DNA of 64,000 nucleotides from Candidatus Eisenbacteria bacterium. Lineage in GTDB: Bacteria; Eisenbacteria; RBG-16-71-46. This document shows, one piece after another, positions 34,451 through 42,490 of the stretch; positions within the stretch are counted from its first letter, which is position 1; every line of letters starts with the position of its first letter. Location: positions 1 to 64,000 of the forward strand of contig JADLBL010000023.1 of assembly GCA_020847735.1 (NCBI GenBank). The letters are read 5' to 3'. The translations under genes were made by a program, and so were the position numbers. The notes beneath the pieces are model-generated. The model was not told the DNA's origin, searched no databases, and saw nothing but the letters and a program-made list of their open reading frames with translations.

Positions 34451-35710
34451 ATGCCCATCGCTCGTTTCATCCGGGCCGCCCTTCGGCGCCCGTTCGTGCT
34501 CGCGGTTCTGGCCCTCGCGGCCGCGGGCTGCAGCAGCAAGACGGTCGCACCGCCTCCGCCGCTTCCGCCGCTCTCGCGCGTCGAGCTGGTGCCGACGGGC
34601 GATTCGCTCGCCGTCGGTGGCTCGCGGCTGTTCACGGCGACCGCCTACGACACGAACGACGTCGCCGTCTCGGGTGCGTCGTTCATCTGGACGTCCACGA
34701 ACAACGGCGTGATCACGGCCGGCAGCAACGGCCTGGCCACCGCGCAGGGAGAGGGCACGGCCTGGATCGTCGCTTCGGCGGGCGGCAAGTCGGATTCCGC
34801 GCGCGTGTTCGTCTACACGCAGAACGGCTGGTACGCGCAGACGAGCAACACGACCCGAAACCTGAACGGTGTCTTCTTCCTGCCCGACGGACGCACGGGA
34901 TTCGCGGTCGGCGCGCTGGGCACGGTGGTGCGCACGCTCGACGCGGGCGCGACCTGGGCGACGATCACGAGCGGCACGACGAACGACCTGCAGAGCGTCT
35001 GGTTCACGTCGTCGAGCAACGGCTGGATCGCGGGCGACGCGGGCGTGGTGCTCAAGACATCGAACGGCGGCACGACCTGGACGCGCGATCTGACGGTGGG
35101 CGCTTCCGAGAACCTGATGTGCGTCCGCTTCGCCGACGCCAGCCACGGCTGGTTCGTGGGCTCGAGCGGCGTCGTGGTGCGCACCGCCAACGGTGGCGCG
35201 ACGTGGACGCGTACGCATCCGACGGCGAATCAGCTGAGCGGAGTCTCCTTCGCGGACACTTCGAACGGCTGGGCGGTCGGCAACACGGGCACGATTCTCG
35301 GCACCCACGACGGCGGCCGGAGCTGGTACGTGGTGCAGCCGTCGGTGACGGCGCTGACGCTGGAAGCGGTCTGGCGCAACAGCAACACGCTGGCGTGGGG
35401 CGCGGGCGCCGCGGGCGCGCGTGTCAGCACGGCGGCGACCTCCGACTCGCTGGCCTGGAGCTCCGGATCGTTCGGCGCGGCGAACGACCTGCGCGGGCTG
35501 ATGTTCGTGTCGGACCAGACCGGCTACGCGGTGGGATCGAACGGCGGCGGGGTGGTGCTCAAGACGCTCAACGGCGGCGGCACCTGGGCCGCGCAGACCT
35601 CGAACAGCGCGCAGGCACTGAACGACGTCTACTTCGTGGACGGGTTGCGCGGGTGGGCGGTGGGCGATGCGGGGCGGATCGTGCACACGTCGAGGGGCGG
35701 AAACCAGTAG
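34451..35710 (+). CDS. Lipoprotein with Ig-like domain and YCF48/BNR-like propeller
   Basis: 419 residues. A lipoprotein signal (PFVLAVLALAAAG-C27, then SSK) and a short Pro linker are followed by a bacterial Ig-like (BIG2) domain (VELVPTGDSLAVGGSRLFTA, ...GLATAQGEGTAWIVAS). Repeats of about 42 residues come next, with the pattern GWxVGxxGxVLxTxDGGxTW: GFAVGALGTVVRTLDAGATW, GWIAGDAGVVLKTSNGGTTW, GWFVGSSGVVVRTANGGATW, GWAVGNTGTILGTHDGGRSW and GWAVGDAGRIVHTSRGGNQ. These blades match the YCF48-type photosystem assembly / BNR propellers found in many secreted proteins. The start at 34451 fits the lipobox; the longer open frame is not coding-like. The function outside the cell is unknown. Confidence 0.85.
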   Translation: MPIARFIRAALRRPFVLAVLALAAAGCSSKTVAPPPPLPPLSRVELVPTGDSLAVGGSRLFTATAYDTNDVAVSGASFIWTSTNNGVITAGSNGLATAQGEGTAWIVASAGGKSDSARVFVYTQNGWYAQTSNTTRNLNGVFFLPDGRTGFAVGALGTVVRTLDAGATWATITSGTTNDLQSVWFTSSSNGWIAGDAGVVLKTSNGGTTWTRDLTVGASENLMCVRFADASHGWFVGSSGVVVRTANGGATWTRTHPTANQLSGVSFADTSNGWAVGNTGTILGTHDGGRSWYVVQPSVTALTLEAVWRNSNTLAWGAGAAGARVSTAATSDSLAWSSGSFGAANDLRGLMFVSDQTGYAVGSNGGGVVLKTLNGGGTWAAQTSNSAQALNDVYFVDGLRGWAVGDAGRIVHTSRGGNQ

Positions 35711-35784
35711 GGGCGTTCCCTGCGCGGGCGAAACCTGGCGGCGCGTTCGCGGAGTACGCGGACGCGCCGCGGTCGTTTTCCGGC

Positions 35785-36000
35785 GGCGGTCCGTTGCGCG
35801 TCCGGGGGGGGCGCGCATCGGCGGAGGCTCGCCTCGGGCGGCGGTCCGTTGCGCGTCCGGGGGGCACGCATCGGCGGAGGCTCGTCTCGGGCGGCGGGCC
35901 GCTGCGTGACTGAGGGGGCGCGCATCGGCGGACGCTTGCCTCGGGCGGCGGTCCGCTGCGCGTCCAGGAGGCGCGCATCGGCGGACGCTCGCCTCGGGCA
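35785..36000. repeat. Four tandem copies of a 53-55 bp repeat
   Basis: Copies begin at 35785, 35840, 35893 and 35947. The unit reads ggcggtccgttgcgcgtccg, then a G-run, then cgcgcatcggcgga, then a (g/c)ctcgcctcggg-type end. Differences are point changes and the length of the G-run. The repeat lies in the 480-bp gap between the YCF48 lipoprotein and the NYN gene. Frames through it are Arg/Pro-rich and have no start signals, so it is not coding. Confidence 0.85.
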
Positions 36001-36066
36001 TCCTGCCCTCGGCTCGCTAGGCGTTCGGCCTTCTTCGCCATCCATGGCTCTCGAAGGCCTCTCGAC

Positions 36067-36102
36067 TCCGCCGATGCGCGCCCCCCGGACGCGCAACGGA
36101 CC
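36067..36102. repeat. Inverted copy of the 54-bp repeat core
   Basis: The reverse complement of this stretch reads ggtccgttgcgcgtccgggg followed by ggcgcgcatcggcgga, matching the core of the tandem copies apart from the G-run length. It is separated from the last direct copy by about 66 bp, so RNA or single-stranded DNA could fold into a long stem of about 35 bp. Confidence 0.8.
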
Positions 36103-36189
36103 TGCGGCGCGGGGGTGCGGGCGGCGCGGGGGGCTCGTGCCGGGGCGCCGGGTATTGACGGGGTGCGAGGGATGCCGGAGGGTTCGGGC

Positions 36190-36708
36190 ATGTCGGAGCG
36201 GGTGATCATTCTGGATGGCTACAACATCGTGCACCGGTCGCCGCAGTTGAAGCCGGGGCCGGGGCGGACCTTGCGTGAGGCGCGCGAGAAGCTCGTCAAC
36301 CTGCTGTCGTGGATGATGGGCGGCGAGGCGGCCCGCTTTCTGGTGGTCTGGGACGGGGCGGACGGCGGAGGGCGCGACGGGGCTTCGGGGCGGATCGAGG
36401 AGCGGTTCTCGCGCCCGCCCGAGAAGGCCGACGACCTGATCCGCCGGCTGGTGGAGCAGGAGGTCGAACGCGTGGACCGGGTGACGGTCGTGACCGCGGA
36501 CCTCGAGGTGGCGCGGCATGCCCGGGCGATGGGCGCCGACGTGTCGATCTCCGATCTGTTCCTCGCGAGCGCGCTCGGCGCGGGCGCCCGCTCGGGCGAT
36601 GACGGCGACTCGGGCGAGCCCGAGAAGCCGGCCTCGCTCAGCAAGGCCGAGATCGAGGCCTGGGCGAAGCTGTTCCAGGAGCAGCGCGAGAAGCGGCGCG
36701 AGGATTGA
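36190..36708 (+). CDS. NYN-domain (YacP-like) putative ribonuclease
   Basis: 172 residues. It starts MSERVIILDGYNIVHRSPQL, the DGYN motif that opens the PIN-like NYN domain. ARFLVVWDGADGG and ADDLIRRLVEQEV supply further acidic residues, followed by RVTVVTADLEVARHARAMGA with D. The C-terminal 45 residues are charged and probably helical. The family (YacP/Rae1-like) includes ribosome-associated mRNA endonucleases in Bacillus; activity here is inferred. The start is the ATG nearest the conserved motif. It converges with the lipoprotein at 36814; both end at the hairpin 36764-36798. Confidence 0.82.
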   Translation: MSERVIILDGYNIVHRSPQLKPGPGRTLREAREKLVNLLSWMMGGEAARFLVVWDGADGGGRDGASGRIEERFSRPPEKADDLIRRLVEQEVERVDRVTVVTADLEVARHARAMGADVSISDLFLASALGAGARSGDDGDSGEPEKPASLSKAEIEAWAKLFQEQREKRRED

Positions 36709-36763
36709 AGGGCGACGCGAGGCGCTGGCGGGCACTCCGCGCGAGCCGGCGGTGACGAACGAA

Positions 36764-36798
36764 ATCGGGCGGCCCGTCGTGCAGACGGGCCGCCCGAT
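36764..36798. terminator. Bidirectional terminator, perfect 15-bp stem
   Basis: atcgggcggcccgtc / gacgggccgcccgat with a GTGCA loop, between convergent genes ending at 36708 and 36814. On the minus strand it is followed by TTTCGTTCG. Confidence 0.85.
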
Positions 36799-36813
36799 CG
36801 TTCGAGCCCCGGA

Positions 36814-37725
36814 TCAGCCGCCGAGGTGATCGTCGGCGTCGTGAACGACGAACGGGAAAATCCACGCCTGCGAGTCGTAGGGCGCGGCGTCGTCGTACAG
36901 CGTGCCGTGCGAGAGCGCGTTGACACCGAAATGGCGAAGGCCACCGTCGTTGCCCGTGGTCCAGCGAATGGTGTACTGGCCGCCGCCGTCGTTGTGGAAG
37001 CGGGCCCGGTGCATCCAGCGGTAGAGCAGGACGACGTCGTTGTCGCGGGTGGTTTTCACCGTGAGGACGACCTGGGTGCCGGTGGGAATGTGCAGCACCC
37101 GGCGCAGACGGTGCATCTCGAGCGGCGCGGTGATGGTCGTGTCGAGCACGCCGGCCTGGACGCGGACGCTCTGGATGTGCGTGCCGGCCTCCGCCGACGT
37201 GACCTTCACGCCGCTCGTTCCGACGAGCCGCCAGATGACGATGCCGGTGCTGTCGTTCCGCGGCTCACGCCGCAGGAGCAGCCGGCGCTCCCAGCGGTCG
37301 TCGAGCGGCTTGCGGACGAGCGAGGACGGGACCGCCGTCGAGTCGCCGGCCAGGATGTGGAATCCGCCGAGCAGGCGCTTGTGGATCGTGACCACCGCCA
37401 GCAGCGGCCGTCCGGTGGAGTCGGGGTTCGTGTACGCGACGTCGTAGGACCGCGTGACGGAGCGGATCGTGCGCCACCAGTAGAGCGGGCGGATCGCCGC
37501 CATGCCGGAGCCGTCCGCGTCGAGCTGCATCGGGTCGTTGCTCTCGTAGACGTTCTCGTCCACGTACTCGGGGCTTGCGGCGACGGCGTCGTTGACCTGC
37601 GCGATGTCCTGCGGGGTCGGGGTGGCGGTGAGTTCCTGGGGCTGGCTCGGGTTGCTCTTGCCGCATCCGGCGGCGAGCGCCGCGACGAGCGCGAGACCCA
37701 GGGCGATCGGGACGAGCTTCTTCAT
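36814..37725 (-). CDS. Lipoprotein of unknown function
   Basis: 303 residues. The lipobox is LVAALAAG-C21. The mature part has no family I recognise. It contains PLYWWRTIRSVTRSYDVAYT, which recurs in style in lipoproteins of this kind of genome, several beta-strand-like segments (RVQAGVLDTTITAPLEMHRL, GTQVVLTVKTTRDNDVVLLY), and a C-terminal stretch with many aromatic residues and Asp (DSQAWIFPFVVHDADDHLGG). GGATCC lies a few bases before the ATG. It is probably an envelope-anchored beta-sandwich protein. Confidence 0.75.
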   Translation of the reverse strand: MKKLVPIALGLALVAALAAGCGKSNPSQPQELTATPTPQDIAQVNDAVAASPEYVDENVYESNDPMQLDADGSGMAAIRPLYWWRTIRSVTRSYDVAYTNPDSTGRPLLAVVTIHKRLLGGFHILAGDSTAVPSSLVRKPLDDRWERRLLLRREPRNDSTGIVIWRLVGTSGVKVTSAEAGTHIQSVRVQAGVLDTTITAPLEMHRLRRVLHIPTGTQVVLTVKTTRDNDVVLLYRWMHRARFHNDGGGQYTIRWTTGNDGGLRHFGVNALSHGTLYDDAAPYDSQAWIFPFVVHDADDHLGG

Positions 37726-37991
37726 GGATCCTCCAGTGATGCGGCCGGCGTGCGGCCGGCAAGGTCACCCAGGGCAGGGGTCGGTTTCGGGATACGGGGG
37801 CGTGACCAGCACTGGACATGCCACCGCGGACGAAGCGCCAACGCCTTGCGCCGCAACCGGGGTGCCGGGGCCGGCCGCCGGGGGGTGTACCGCCGCGGCC
37901 ACACGGCCGCGACCGGCAGTACGCCCGGGGACAGCGCGGCGCGGCCCCCGGAAGGGAACCGCGCCGCGGACTGCGCCCCGAAAACGTCGGG

Positions 37992-38777
37992 CTAGAGTTT
38001 GACCTTCGTGTCGGTGTCCACGTGGAAGACCAGTTCCTGGCCCTGCTTGACCTCGACCTGGAAGCCCTTCGAGGCGGCCACCGCGCCGGTCGCGGCCGCG
38101 CCACCGAGCACGCCGCCGATGAGCGCGCCCTTGCCGCTGCCGCCGATGGCCTTGCCCAGCAGCGCACCGGCCGCCGCGCCGCCGGCGATGGCGCCGACGT
38201 TCCGCTTGGTCGTCGAGCCCGCGATCATGCTGTCGGCGGTGGCGCCGATCTCGTGCGTTCGACCGTTCGCCTCGATCGAAGTGATGCGCAGCACGAAGAA
38301 GGCGCGCGAACCCTTCTCGGCGGACTTCACGGCCGAGACGACGCCATGCACGACGCTGCCCGCCGGGAAGGGCGCGGACGAGCCGATCGTGACCGCTTCC
38401 TTCACGGTGCCGCTCCAGGGATCGCCGGCGTGCGCCGTCTCGGTGTTGAGCGCGACGTCCACGCCGATCTTGATGGGCGTTCCGCCGGGCACGGTGGTGG
38501 TCGCCGCCGCCGCGGGCGACGTCGCCGGCTTCTTCGTGAGCGGGGGCGCCGGCTTCTTCGCGGGCGCGGGCGCCGGCGTCTGCGCGGGCGTCGGCTCGGG
38601 CTGCACGCCGGCCTGCGGTTCGAGGCCTCCCTGCGGCTGCTCGATGGGGCTGGTCGCGAGCAGGCTGTCGCTGGTGGCGGAGCTCGCGGACTGGTCGGAC
38701 TTCTGGCCACAGCCAGAGGAGACCGCGGCGAGGGCGAGGAGCAGGGCGAGAGCGACGAGGGTTCGGCGGAGCATCAT
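37992..38777 (-). CDS. Lipoprotein with Pro/Ala linker and glycine-zipper domain
   Basis: 261 residues from the first of two ATGs, with GGAGGAACC just upstream. A lipobox (LAAVSSG-C23) is followed by a Gln/Pro/Ala/Lys-rich linker (about 45-95). A small beta domain (GTPIKIGVDVALNTETAHAG, VVHGVVSAVKSAEKGSRAFF) leads to a glycine-zipper segment (GAIAGGAAAGALLGKAIGGS, GKGALIGGVLGGAAATGA) able to insert in or associate with membranes. It closes with VEVKQGQELVFHVDTDTKVK. Similar proteins are described only as YMGG-like or glycine-zipper lipoproteins. The role is unknown. Confidence 0.78.
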   Translation of the reverse strand: MMLRRTLVALALLLALAAVSSGCGQKSDQSASSATSDSLLATSPIEQPQGGLEPQAGVQPEPTPAQTPAPAPAKKPAPPLTKKPATSPAAAATTTVPGGTPIKIGVDVALNTETAHAGDPWSGTVKEAVTIGSSAPFPAGSVVHGVVSAVKSAEKGSRAFFVLRITSIEANGRTHEIGATADSMIAGSTTKRNVGAIAGGAAAGALLGKAIGGSGKGALIGGVLGGAAATGAVAASKGFQVEVKQGQELVFHVDTDTKVKL

Positions 38778-39036
38778 GGTTCCTCCATGGCGACGGCAAC
38801 GGCATCCGTGCCGCTGCGGGTGGCTGGGCGACGGGGAGTCGGCGACCGGCGCGTAGATTGCCGGGCACGGACGCCTCGCGCAAGCGGGCCCGACGCCTCC
38901 CGGGGGACGGCGAGCCCGCGAGGCGTTCGGGAACGCGGCCACGCGCCGCCGTGCACGCGGACGCACCCGGGCGGTAAGGTCGGCGCTCCGTGACAACGCG
39001 GCACGCCACGATTCTTCCAAGAGGAGACCTCCCGAC

Positions 39037-40539
39037 ATGATCGTCACCTTTCGCAAGTCCTCGCTCGCGACGCGCGCGGCCGACCTGCTGGCCGTCGCCG
39101 TGAGCCCGGGTGCGCGCCTGGTGGGCGCGGCGCTCGCGCTCGACCGCGCCACGCGCGGCGCCGTGACCGCCGTGCTGCGAACGGGCGACTTCCGGGGGCG
39201 TGCCGGTGAGACCGCCCTGCTCTATCCGCGCGGCGTGAAGGCGAAGCGGGTTCTGCTCGTGGGGCTGGGGGCGCGCGGCGCGGGCGGGACCGGGCGGATC
39301 CTGACGGCCGCCGCGCAGGCGGCACGGCGGGCGCGCGAACTGGGCGCGAAGTCGTTCGCCTTCGCCTGCGAGGACGCCGGGGAGTTCGGGGCCGGCGAAG
39401 CCCAGGCCGTCGGCGAAGGTCTCGTGCTCGGCCACTACCGCCACACGGCCTATCGGCGCGAAGCGAAAGCCGCCCTCAAGCGAGCCGAGGTCCTGCTCGC
39501 CTTGCCGCCGGCGCGCCCGCTCGCGGACGCGCTCGCCCGCGGTGTCGCGATCGGCGAAGCGGTGTGCATGGCTCGCGACCTCGCCAACACGCCGGCGCAG
39601 GATCTCGTGCCCGCGCAGCTCGCCGCGCGCGCGACCGAGGTCGCGCGCGCGGTGGGGGCGAAGGCGACCGTGCTCGATCCGCCCGCCATGGAACGGCTGG
39701 GAATGGGATGCGTGCTGTCGGTCGGGCGAGGCAGCGCGCACCCGCCGCGTTTCGTCGTGCTCGAGAAGGAGCCGGGCGCGCCCGGGCGCCGGCGCGACGG
39801 GCGGAAGCTGCCGACCGTCGTGGTGATCGGCAAGGGCGTCACGTTCGACACGGGCGGCTATTCGCTCAAGCCGCGCGAGGGCATGAGCAAGATGAAATAC
39901 GACATGTCCGGGGCCGCCGCCGTGATCGGGCTGTTCGCCGCGAGCGCCGTGCTCGAGCTGCCGTTCCGGCTCGTCGGGCTGATCCCCAGCGCGGAAAACA
40001 TGGTGAGCGACCGCGCGCTCAAGCCGGGCGACGTGATCCGCGCGCTCGACGGCACCACGATCGAGGTGACGAACACCGACGCGGAGGGCAGGCTGCTGCT
40101 CGCCGACGCCCTCGGCTACGCGCGGCGCTTCGAGCCCGAATGCGTCGTGGATCTCGCGACGCTCACCGGCGCGATCTCGATCGCGCTGGGGCGCGCGGCG
40201 GCGGGGCTCTTCACGGACGACGAAGCGCTGGCCACGCAGCTCGCCGCCGCCGGCGAGGCGACGGGCGAGAGGCTCTGGCGCATGCCGCTCTGGGACGACT
40301 ACCTCACCGAGATGCGGGGCGAGACCGCCGACCTGGTGAACTCGTCCGAGAAGCGCGAGGGCGCCGCCTGCACCGCGGCCGCGTTCCTGGCGCACTTCGC
40401 GAAGGGCCTGCGCTGGGCGCACCTCGACATCGCCAGCACGGCATGGACCTACGGCGAGCGTCCCGACTCTCCCCGCGGGGCCAACGCCTTCGGCGTGCGA
40501 CTGCTCGCGGCCTGGCTCCAGGCCCGCGCGGGCGAATGA
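39037..40539 (+). CDS. pepA: Leucyl aminopeptidase (M17)
   Basis: 500 residues, the family's usual length. The N-terminal macro-like domain is followed by the dizinc catalytic domain: K266 and D271 in VIGKGVTFDTGGYSLKPREG, D289 in KYDMSGAAAV, and D348/E350 in the signature NTDAEGRLLLADAL, with Arg352 for the bicarbonate. All metal and catalytic residues are present. It is a hexameric cytosolic exopeptidase releasing N-terminal residues; E. coli PepA also binds DNA at cer/carAB. The start is set by AAGAGGAG. It is a single-gene unit closed by the hairpin at 40582-40608. Confidence 0.95.
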   Translation: MIVTFRKSSLATRAADLLAVAVSPGARLVGAALALDRATRGAVTAVLRTGDFRGRAGETALLYPRGVKAKRVLLVGLGARGAGGTGRILTAAAQAARRARELGAKSFAFACEDAGEFGAGEAQAVGEGLVLGHYRHTAYRREAKAALKRAEVLLALPPARPLADALARGVAIGEAVCMARDLANTPAQDLVPAQLAARATEVARAVGAKATVLDPPAMERLGMGCVLSVGRGSAHPPRFVVLEKEPGAPGRRRDGRKLPTVVVIGKGVTFDTGGYSLKPREGMSKMKYDMSGAAAVIGLFAASAVLELPFRLVGLIPSAENMVSDRALKPGDVIRALDGTTIEVTNTDAEGRLLLADALGYARRFEPECVVDLATLTGAISIALGRAAAGLFTDDEALATQLAAAGEATGERLWRMPLWDDYLTEMRGETADLVNSSEKREGAACTAAAFLAHFAKGLRWAHLDIASTAWTYGERPDSPRGANAFGVRLLAAWLQARAGE

Positions 40540-40581
40540 GCCCGGGCCAGTCCCGGCCGGAGCTGCCCCGGAAAAGAGCCG

Positions 40582-40608
40582 GCCCGGGAGCCAACAACGC
40601 TCCCGGGC
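40582..40608 (+). terminator. Hairpin terminator after pepA
   Basis: A perfect 10-bp stem (gcccgggagc / gctcccgggc) with loop caacaac, 43 bp after the stop. No T-tract. Confidence 0.75.
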
Positions 40609-41019
40609 GGTCAGCGCCGACCTTTCCCCCGAAATGGTCGGACACACCTCTCTCGCATGGGACCCACGGACCCGCGGCGCGCCCGCGTCCGATGGAGGAA
40701 GAACGCGGCCGCGCGACCCCGAGGGAGTGCGGGTGGTGGGTCTCGTCAATGAGGTCGCCGGACGGGGCTCCGTATGACGGGTCCGGAGTGAAATTCCTCG
40801 CGGGGATCGTCCGGGGAGGGGCGGGGGCGTCACATTTCGGCCGGCCGGGCGACCTCCTGTATATGGAAGCGATCCGAAGCATTGCTTGCCCCATCGCGGG
40901 ACGAAGCCTAGGCTTCTCGCGGTCCCCCCGGCCCTTCGAAACGGCTCCCCTCCGGCTCCCCCCGGTGTTGGGTTGCGCGCCCGTCTGCGATTTCAGGCCC
41001 AACCCCAGCGAAGGCAGAA
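40609..41019. other. Upstream region of the sigma/anti-sigma/CHAT operon
   Basis: 411 bp without a gene. It becomes AT-richer towards 40850-40920, including tgtatatgg (40858-40866), a possible -10-like element, and a perfect 14-bp palindrome at 40903-40916. The operon's promoter most likely lies here. Confidence 0.45.
40903..40916. promoter_or_regulatory. 14-bp palindrome, possible operator
   Basis: GAAGCCTAGGCTTC is perfectly symmetric, 104 bp upstream of the sigma-factor start. It contains CCTAGG, which is rare in such DNA. It would suit a dimeric regulator; no binder is known. Confidence 0.35.
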
Positions 41020-41580
41020 GTGTCCGCCCCCCGAGACCCCGCGCCGTCACCATTGGACTGGAACGACCTGCGCGCCTCCGTGCGCCGTCGGGTCTCGAGC
41101 CTGCTGCGCGGATGGTCCTCCGAGGACATCGAGGACATCACACAGGACGTTTTCGAGAAGCTCCTGAAGTTCACGAGTCGATCCGGTCCCCCGGACGATC
41201 ACGAGGCGCTGCTCACGGTGATCGCGCGGCGCACGGTGGTGAGCCGCATTCGCAAGCGCGCGCGGCGACCGGCGCACGAACCGATCACCGAGAGCCTGCC
41301 GGCGCCGGATGAAGCTGAAGGGGAGGAGCTCGCCGAGCTCGAAGCGCTGACCGAGTGGCGGGCGCTGCTGGTGATCGAGTTCTTCCGCGCGGGGCCGGGC
41401 GATTGTCTCGACCTCGCGGAAGCCCGACGGCAGGGAATTGACTTCAAGCAGCTCCCGACGAAGCGGCCGGGAGACACGCATCAGGCGAAGCTGCAGAGAT
41501 GGGCCCGTTGCAGGCGGAGCCTTCGCGCCGCCATCGCGGCGGGAAAGCTGCCCTGGAACGGACCCGGGAAACGGCCATGA
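41020..41580 (+). CDS. Divergent ECF-like sigma factor, first gene of the CHAT operon
   Basis: 186 residues from GTG. Region 2 is recognisable: VRRRVSSLLRGWSSEDIEDI-TQDVFEKLLKF, then HEALLTVIARRTVVSRIRKR, the -10-binding part. Region 4 is unusual. After ALTEWRALLVIEFFRAGPGD it reads CLDLAEARRQGIDFKQLPTK, RPGDTHQAKLQRWARCRRSL, so a helix-turn-helix is plausible but the common EIAxxLGxSxGTVKxRLxRA pattern is absent and the turn is lengthened. It may recognise an atypical -35 element. Its stop overlaps the anti-sigma ATG (ATGA), which supports a sigma/anti-sigma pair. Confidence 0.78.
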   Translation: MSAPRDPAPSPLDWNDLRASVRRRVSSLLRGWSSEDIEDITQDVFEKLLKFTSRSGPPDDHEALLTVIARRTVVSRIRKRARRPAHEPITESLPAPDEAEGEELAELEALTEWRALLVIEFFRAGPGDCLDLAEARRQGIDFKQLPTKRPGDTHQAKLQRWARCRRSLRAAIAAGKLPWNGPGKRP

Positions 41581-42488
41581 GCGATTCGATCCACCACGAA
41601 CACGAATGGTTTCGCCGGCACCTGCCGGACCACCTGCTCGACCTGCTCGTCGAAGGCGAACAGAAGCGCTTCGACTCGCACGCCCGCCGGTGCGCCACGT
41701 GCGCAAGGCTGCTCGCCCGCGCGCTCGGCGCCAGGCCGGACTGGTGGGACGACGCCGGGCATGCGCCGGTCGCCGTGCTTCTCGAGTGGGATCCGGCGGC
41801 GCGCGGCGAGCCGACGCACGAGGCGGTGCGGGCGCACCTCGCGCACTGCGAGGACTGCCGGCGCGACCTCGAGGAGTTGCGTGGAGCCGGGGTCGCGGGC
41901 CAGGTGGAACCGGCCCCGACCGTTTCGTCGCAACCCTCGCGCGCGGCGGCGCGCCGTGCGCCGGCCTGGCGCGGACTCGTCGCGGCAGGCGGAACCGCGG
42001 CGGTCGTCGTGGCCGCGGTCCTGCTCTGGCCGCGCCCGATCCTGCACGCACCGGCGCCGCCGGCCAGCTCCCCCGTGACGCCATTGACCGGCGCGCCTTC
42101 CACCGGGCCGGCCCCGGACGCACCGCGGAACTCGGTGCCCGAACCGGGCCGCACGGCCGAGCCCGTCGCGCTCGCCACCAGCGACCGGGGTGCTGCGGCA
42201 GCCATGACCGAAATACGAATCGCTCCCGGTGTGACGATCGTGCCCCTGACGCTGCCGGCGCTTCCGGTCGCCGACGACGCGATGCTGGTCGCCGAACTGC
42301 GCGATCACACCGGCGCCCTGGTTCACCGGCAGGTCCTGGTCGCGCGCCGTGCGCTCATGCCGGGCGGCGTCGAACTTCCGGTCGAAGGCCTGGGCGAGGG
42401 GCGCTGCACGCTCACGGTCCGCTATGTGGATCCGGCCCTCGGGGAATCGTCGCGCGAGTTCACACTCGATGTGAGAATATCGCGCTAG
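41577..42488 (+). CDS. Membrane anti-sigma factor with two zinc-finger motifs
   Basis: 303 residues. The cytoplasmic part carries two HxxxCxxC motifs, H35-C39-C42 in SHARRCATCARL and H87-C91-C94 in RAHLAHCEDCRRDL, like duplicated zinc-containing anti-sigma domains. A Pro/Ala/Arg linker precedes one membrane helix at about 131-151 (WRGLVAAGGTAAVVVAAVLL). The extracytoplasmic part is a Pro/Ser/Thr-rich stretch (152-200) followed by a beta-sandwich-like domain (215-303: VTIVPLTLPALPVADDAMLV, HRQVLVARRALMPGGVELPV, ending FTLDVRISR). It would hold the upstream sigma factor at the membrane until proteolysis or a signal acts on the outer domain. Only 2 bp separate it from the protease gene. Confidence 0.8.
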   Translation: MSDSIHHEHEWFRRHLPDHLLDLLVEGEQKRFDSHARRCATCARLLARALGARPDWWDDAGHAPVAVLLEWDPAARGEPTHEAVRAHLAHCEDCRRDLEELRGAGVAGQVEPAPTVSSQPSRAAARRAPAWRGLVAAGGTAAVVVAAVLLWPRPILHAPAPPASSPVTPLTGAPSTGPAPDAPRNSVPEPGRTAEPVALATSDRGAAAAMTEIRIAPGVTIVPLTLPALPVADDAMLVAELRDHTGALVHRQVLVARRALMPGGVELPVEGLGEGRCTLTVRYVDPALGESSREFTLDVRISR

Positions 42489-42490
42489 CA

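Noticed and set aside
35785-36000. Possible CRISPR array
   Set aside because: The 53-55 bp units abut directly with no variable spacers, and there are no cas genes.
31772-36001. Upstream extension of the ABC permease frame to a 1410-codon ORF
   Set aside because: The added part is antisense to the ATPase region and lipoprotein and passes through the 54-bp repeat. The permease begins at the ATG that overlaps the ATPase stop.
36153-36163. ggtattgacgg, repeated near 49571-49582, as a -35 promoter element
   Set aside because: No matching -10 box is found at a suitable distance at either site.
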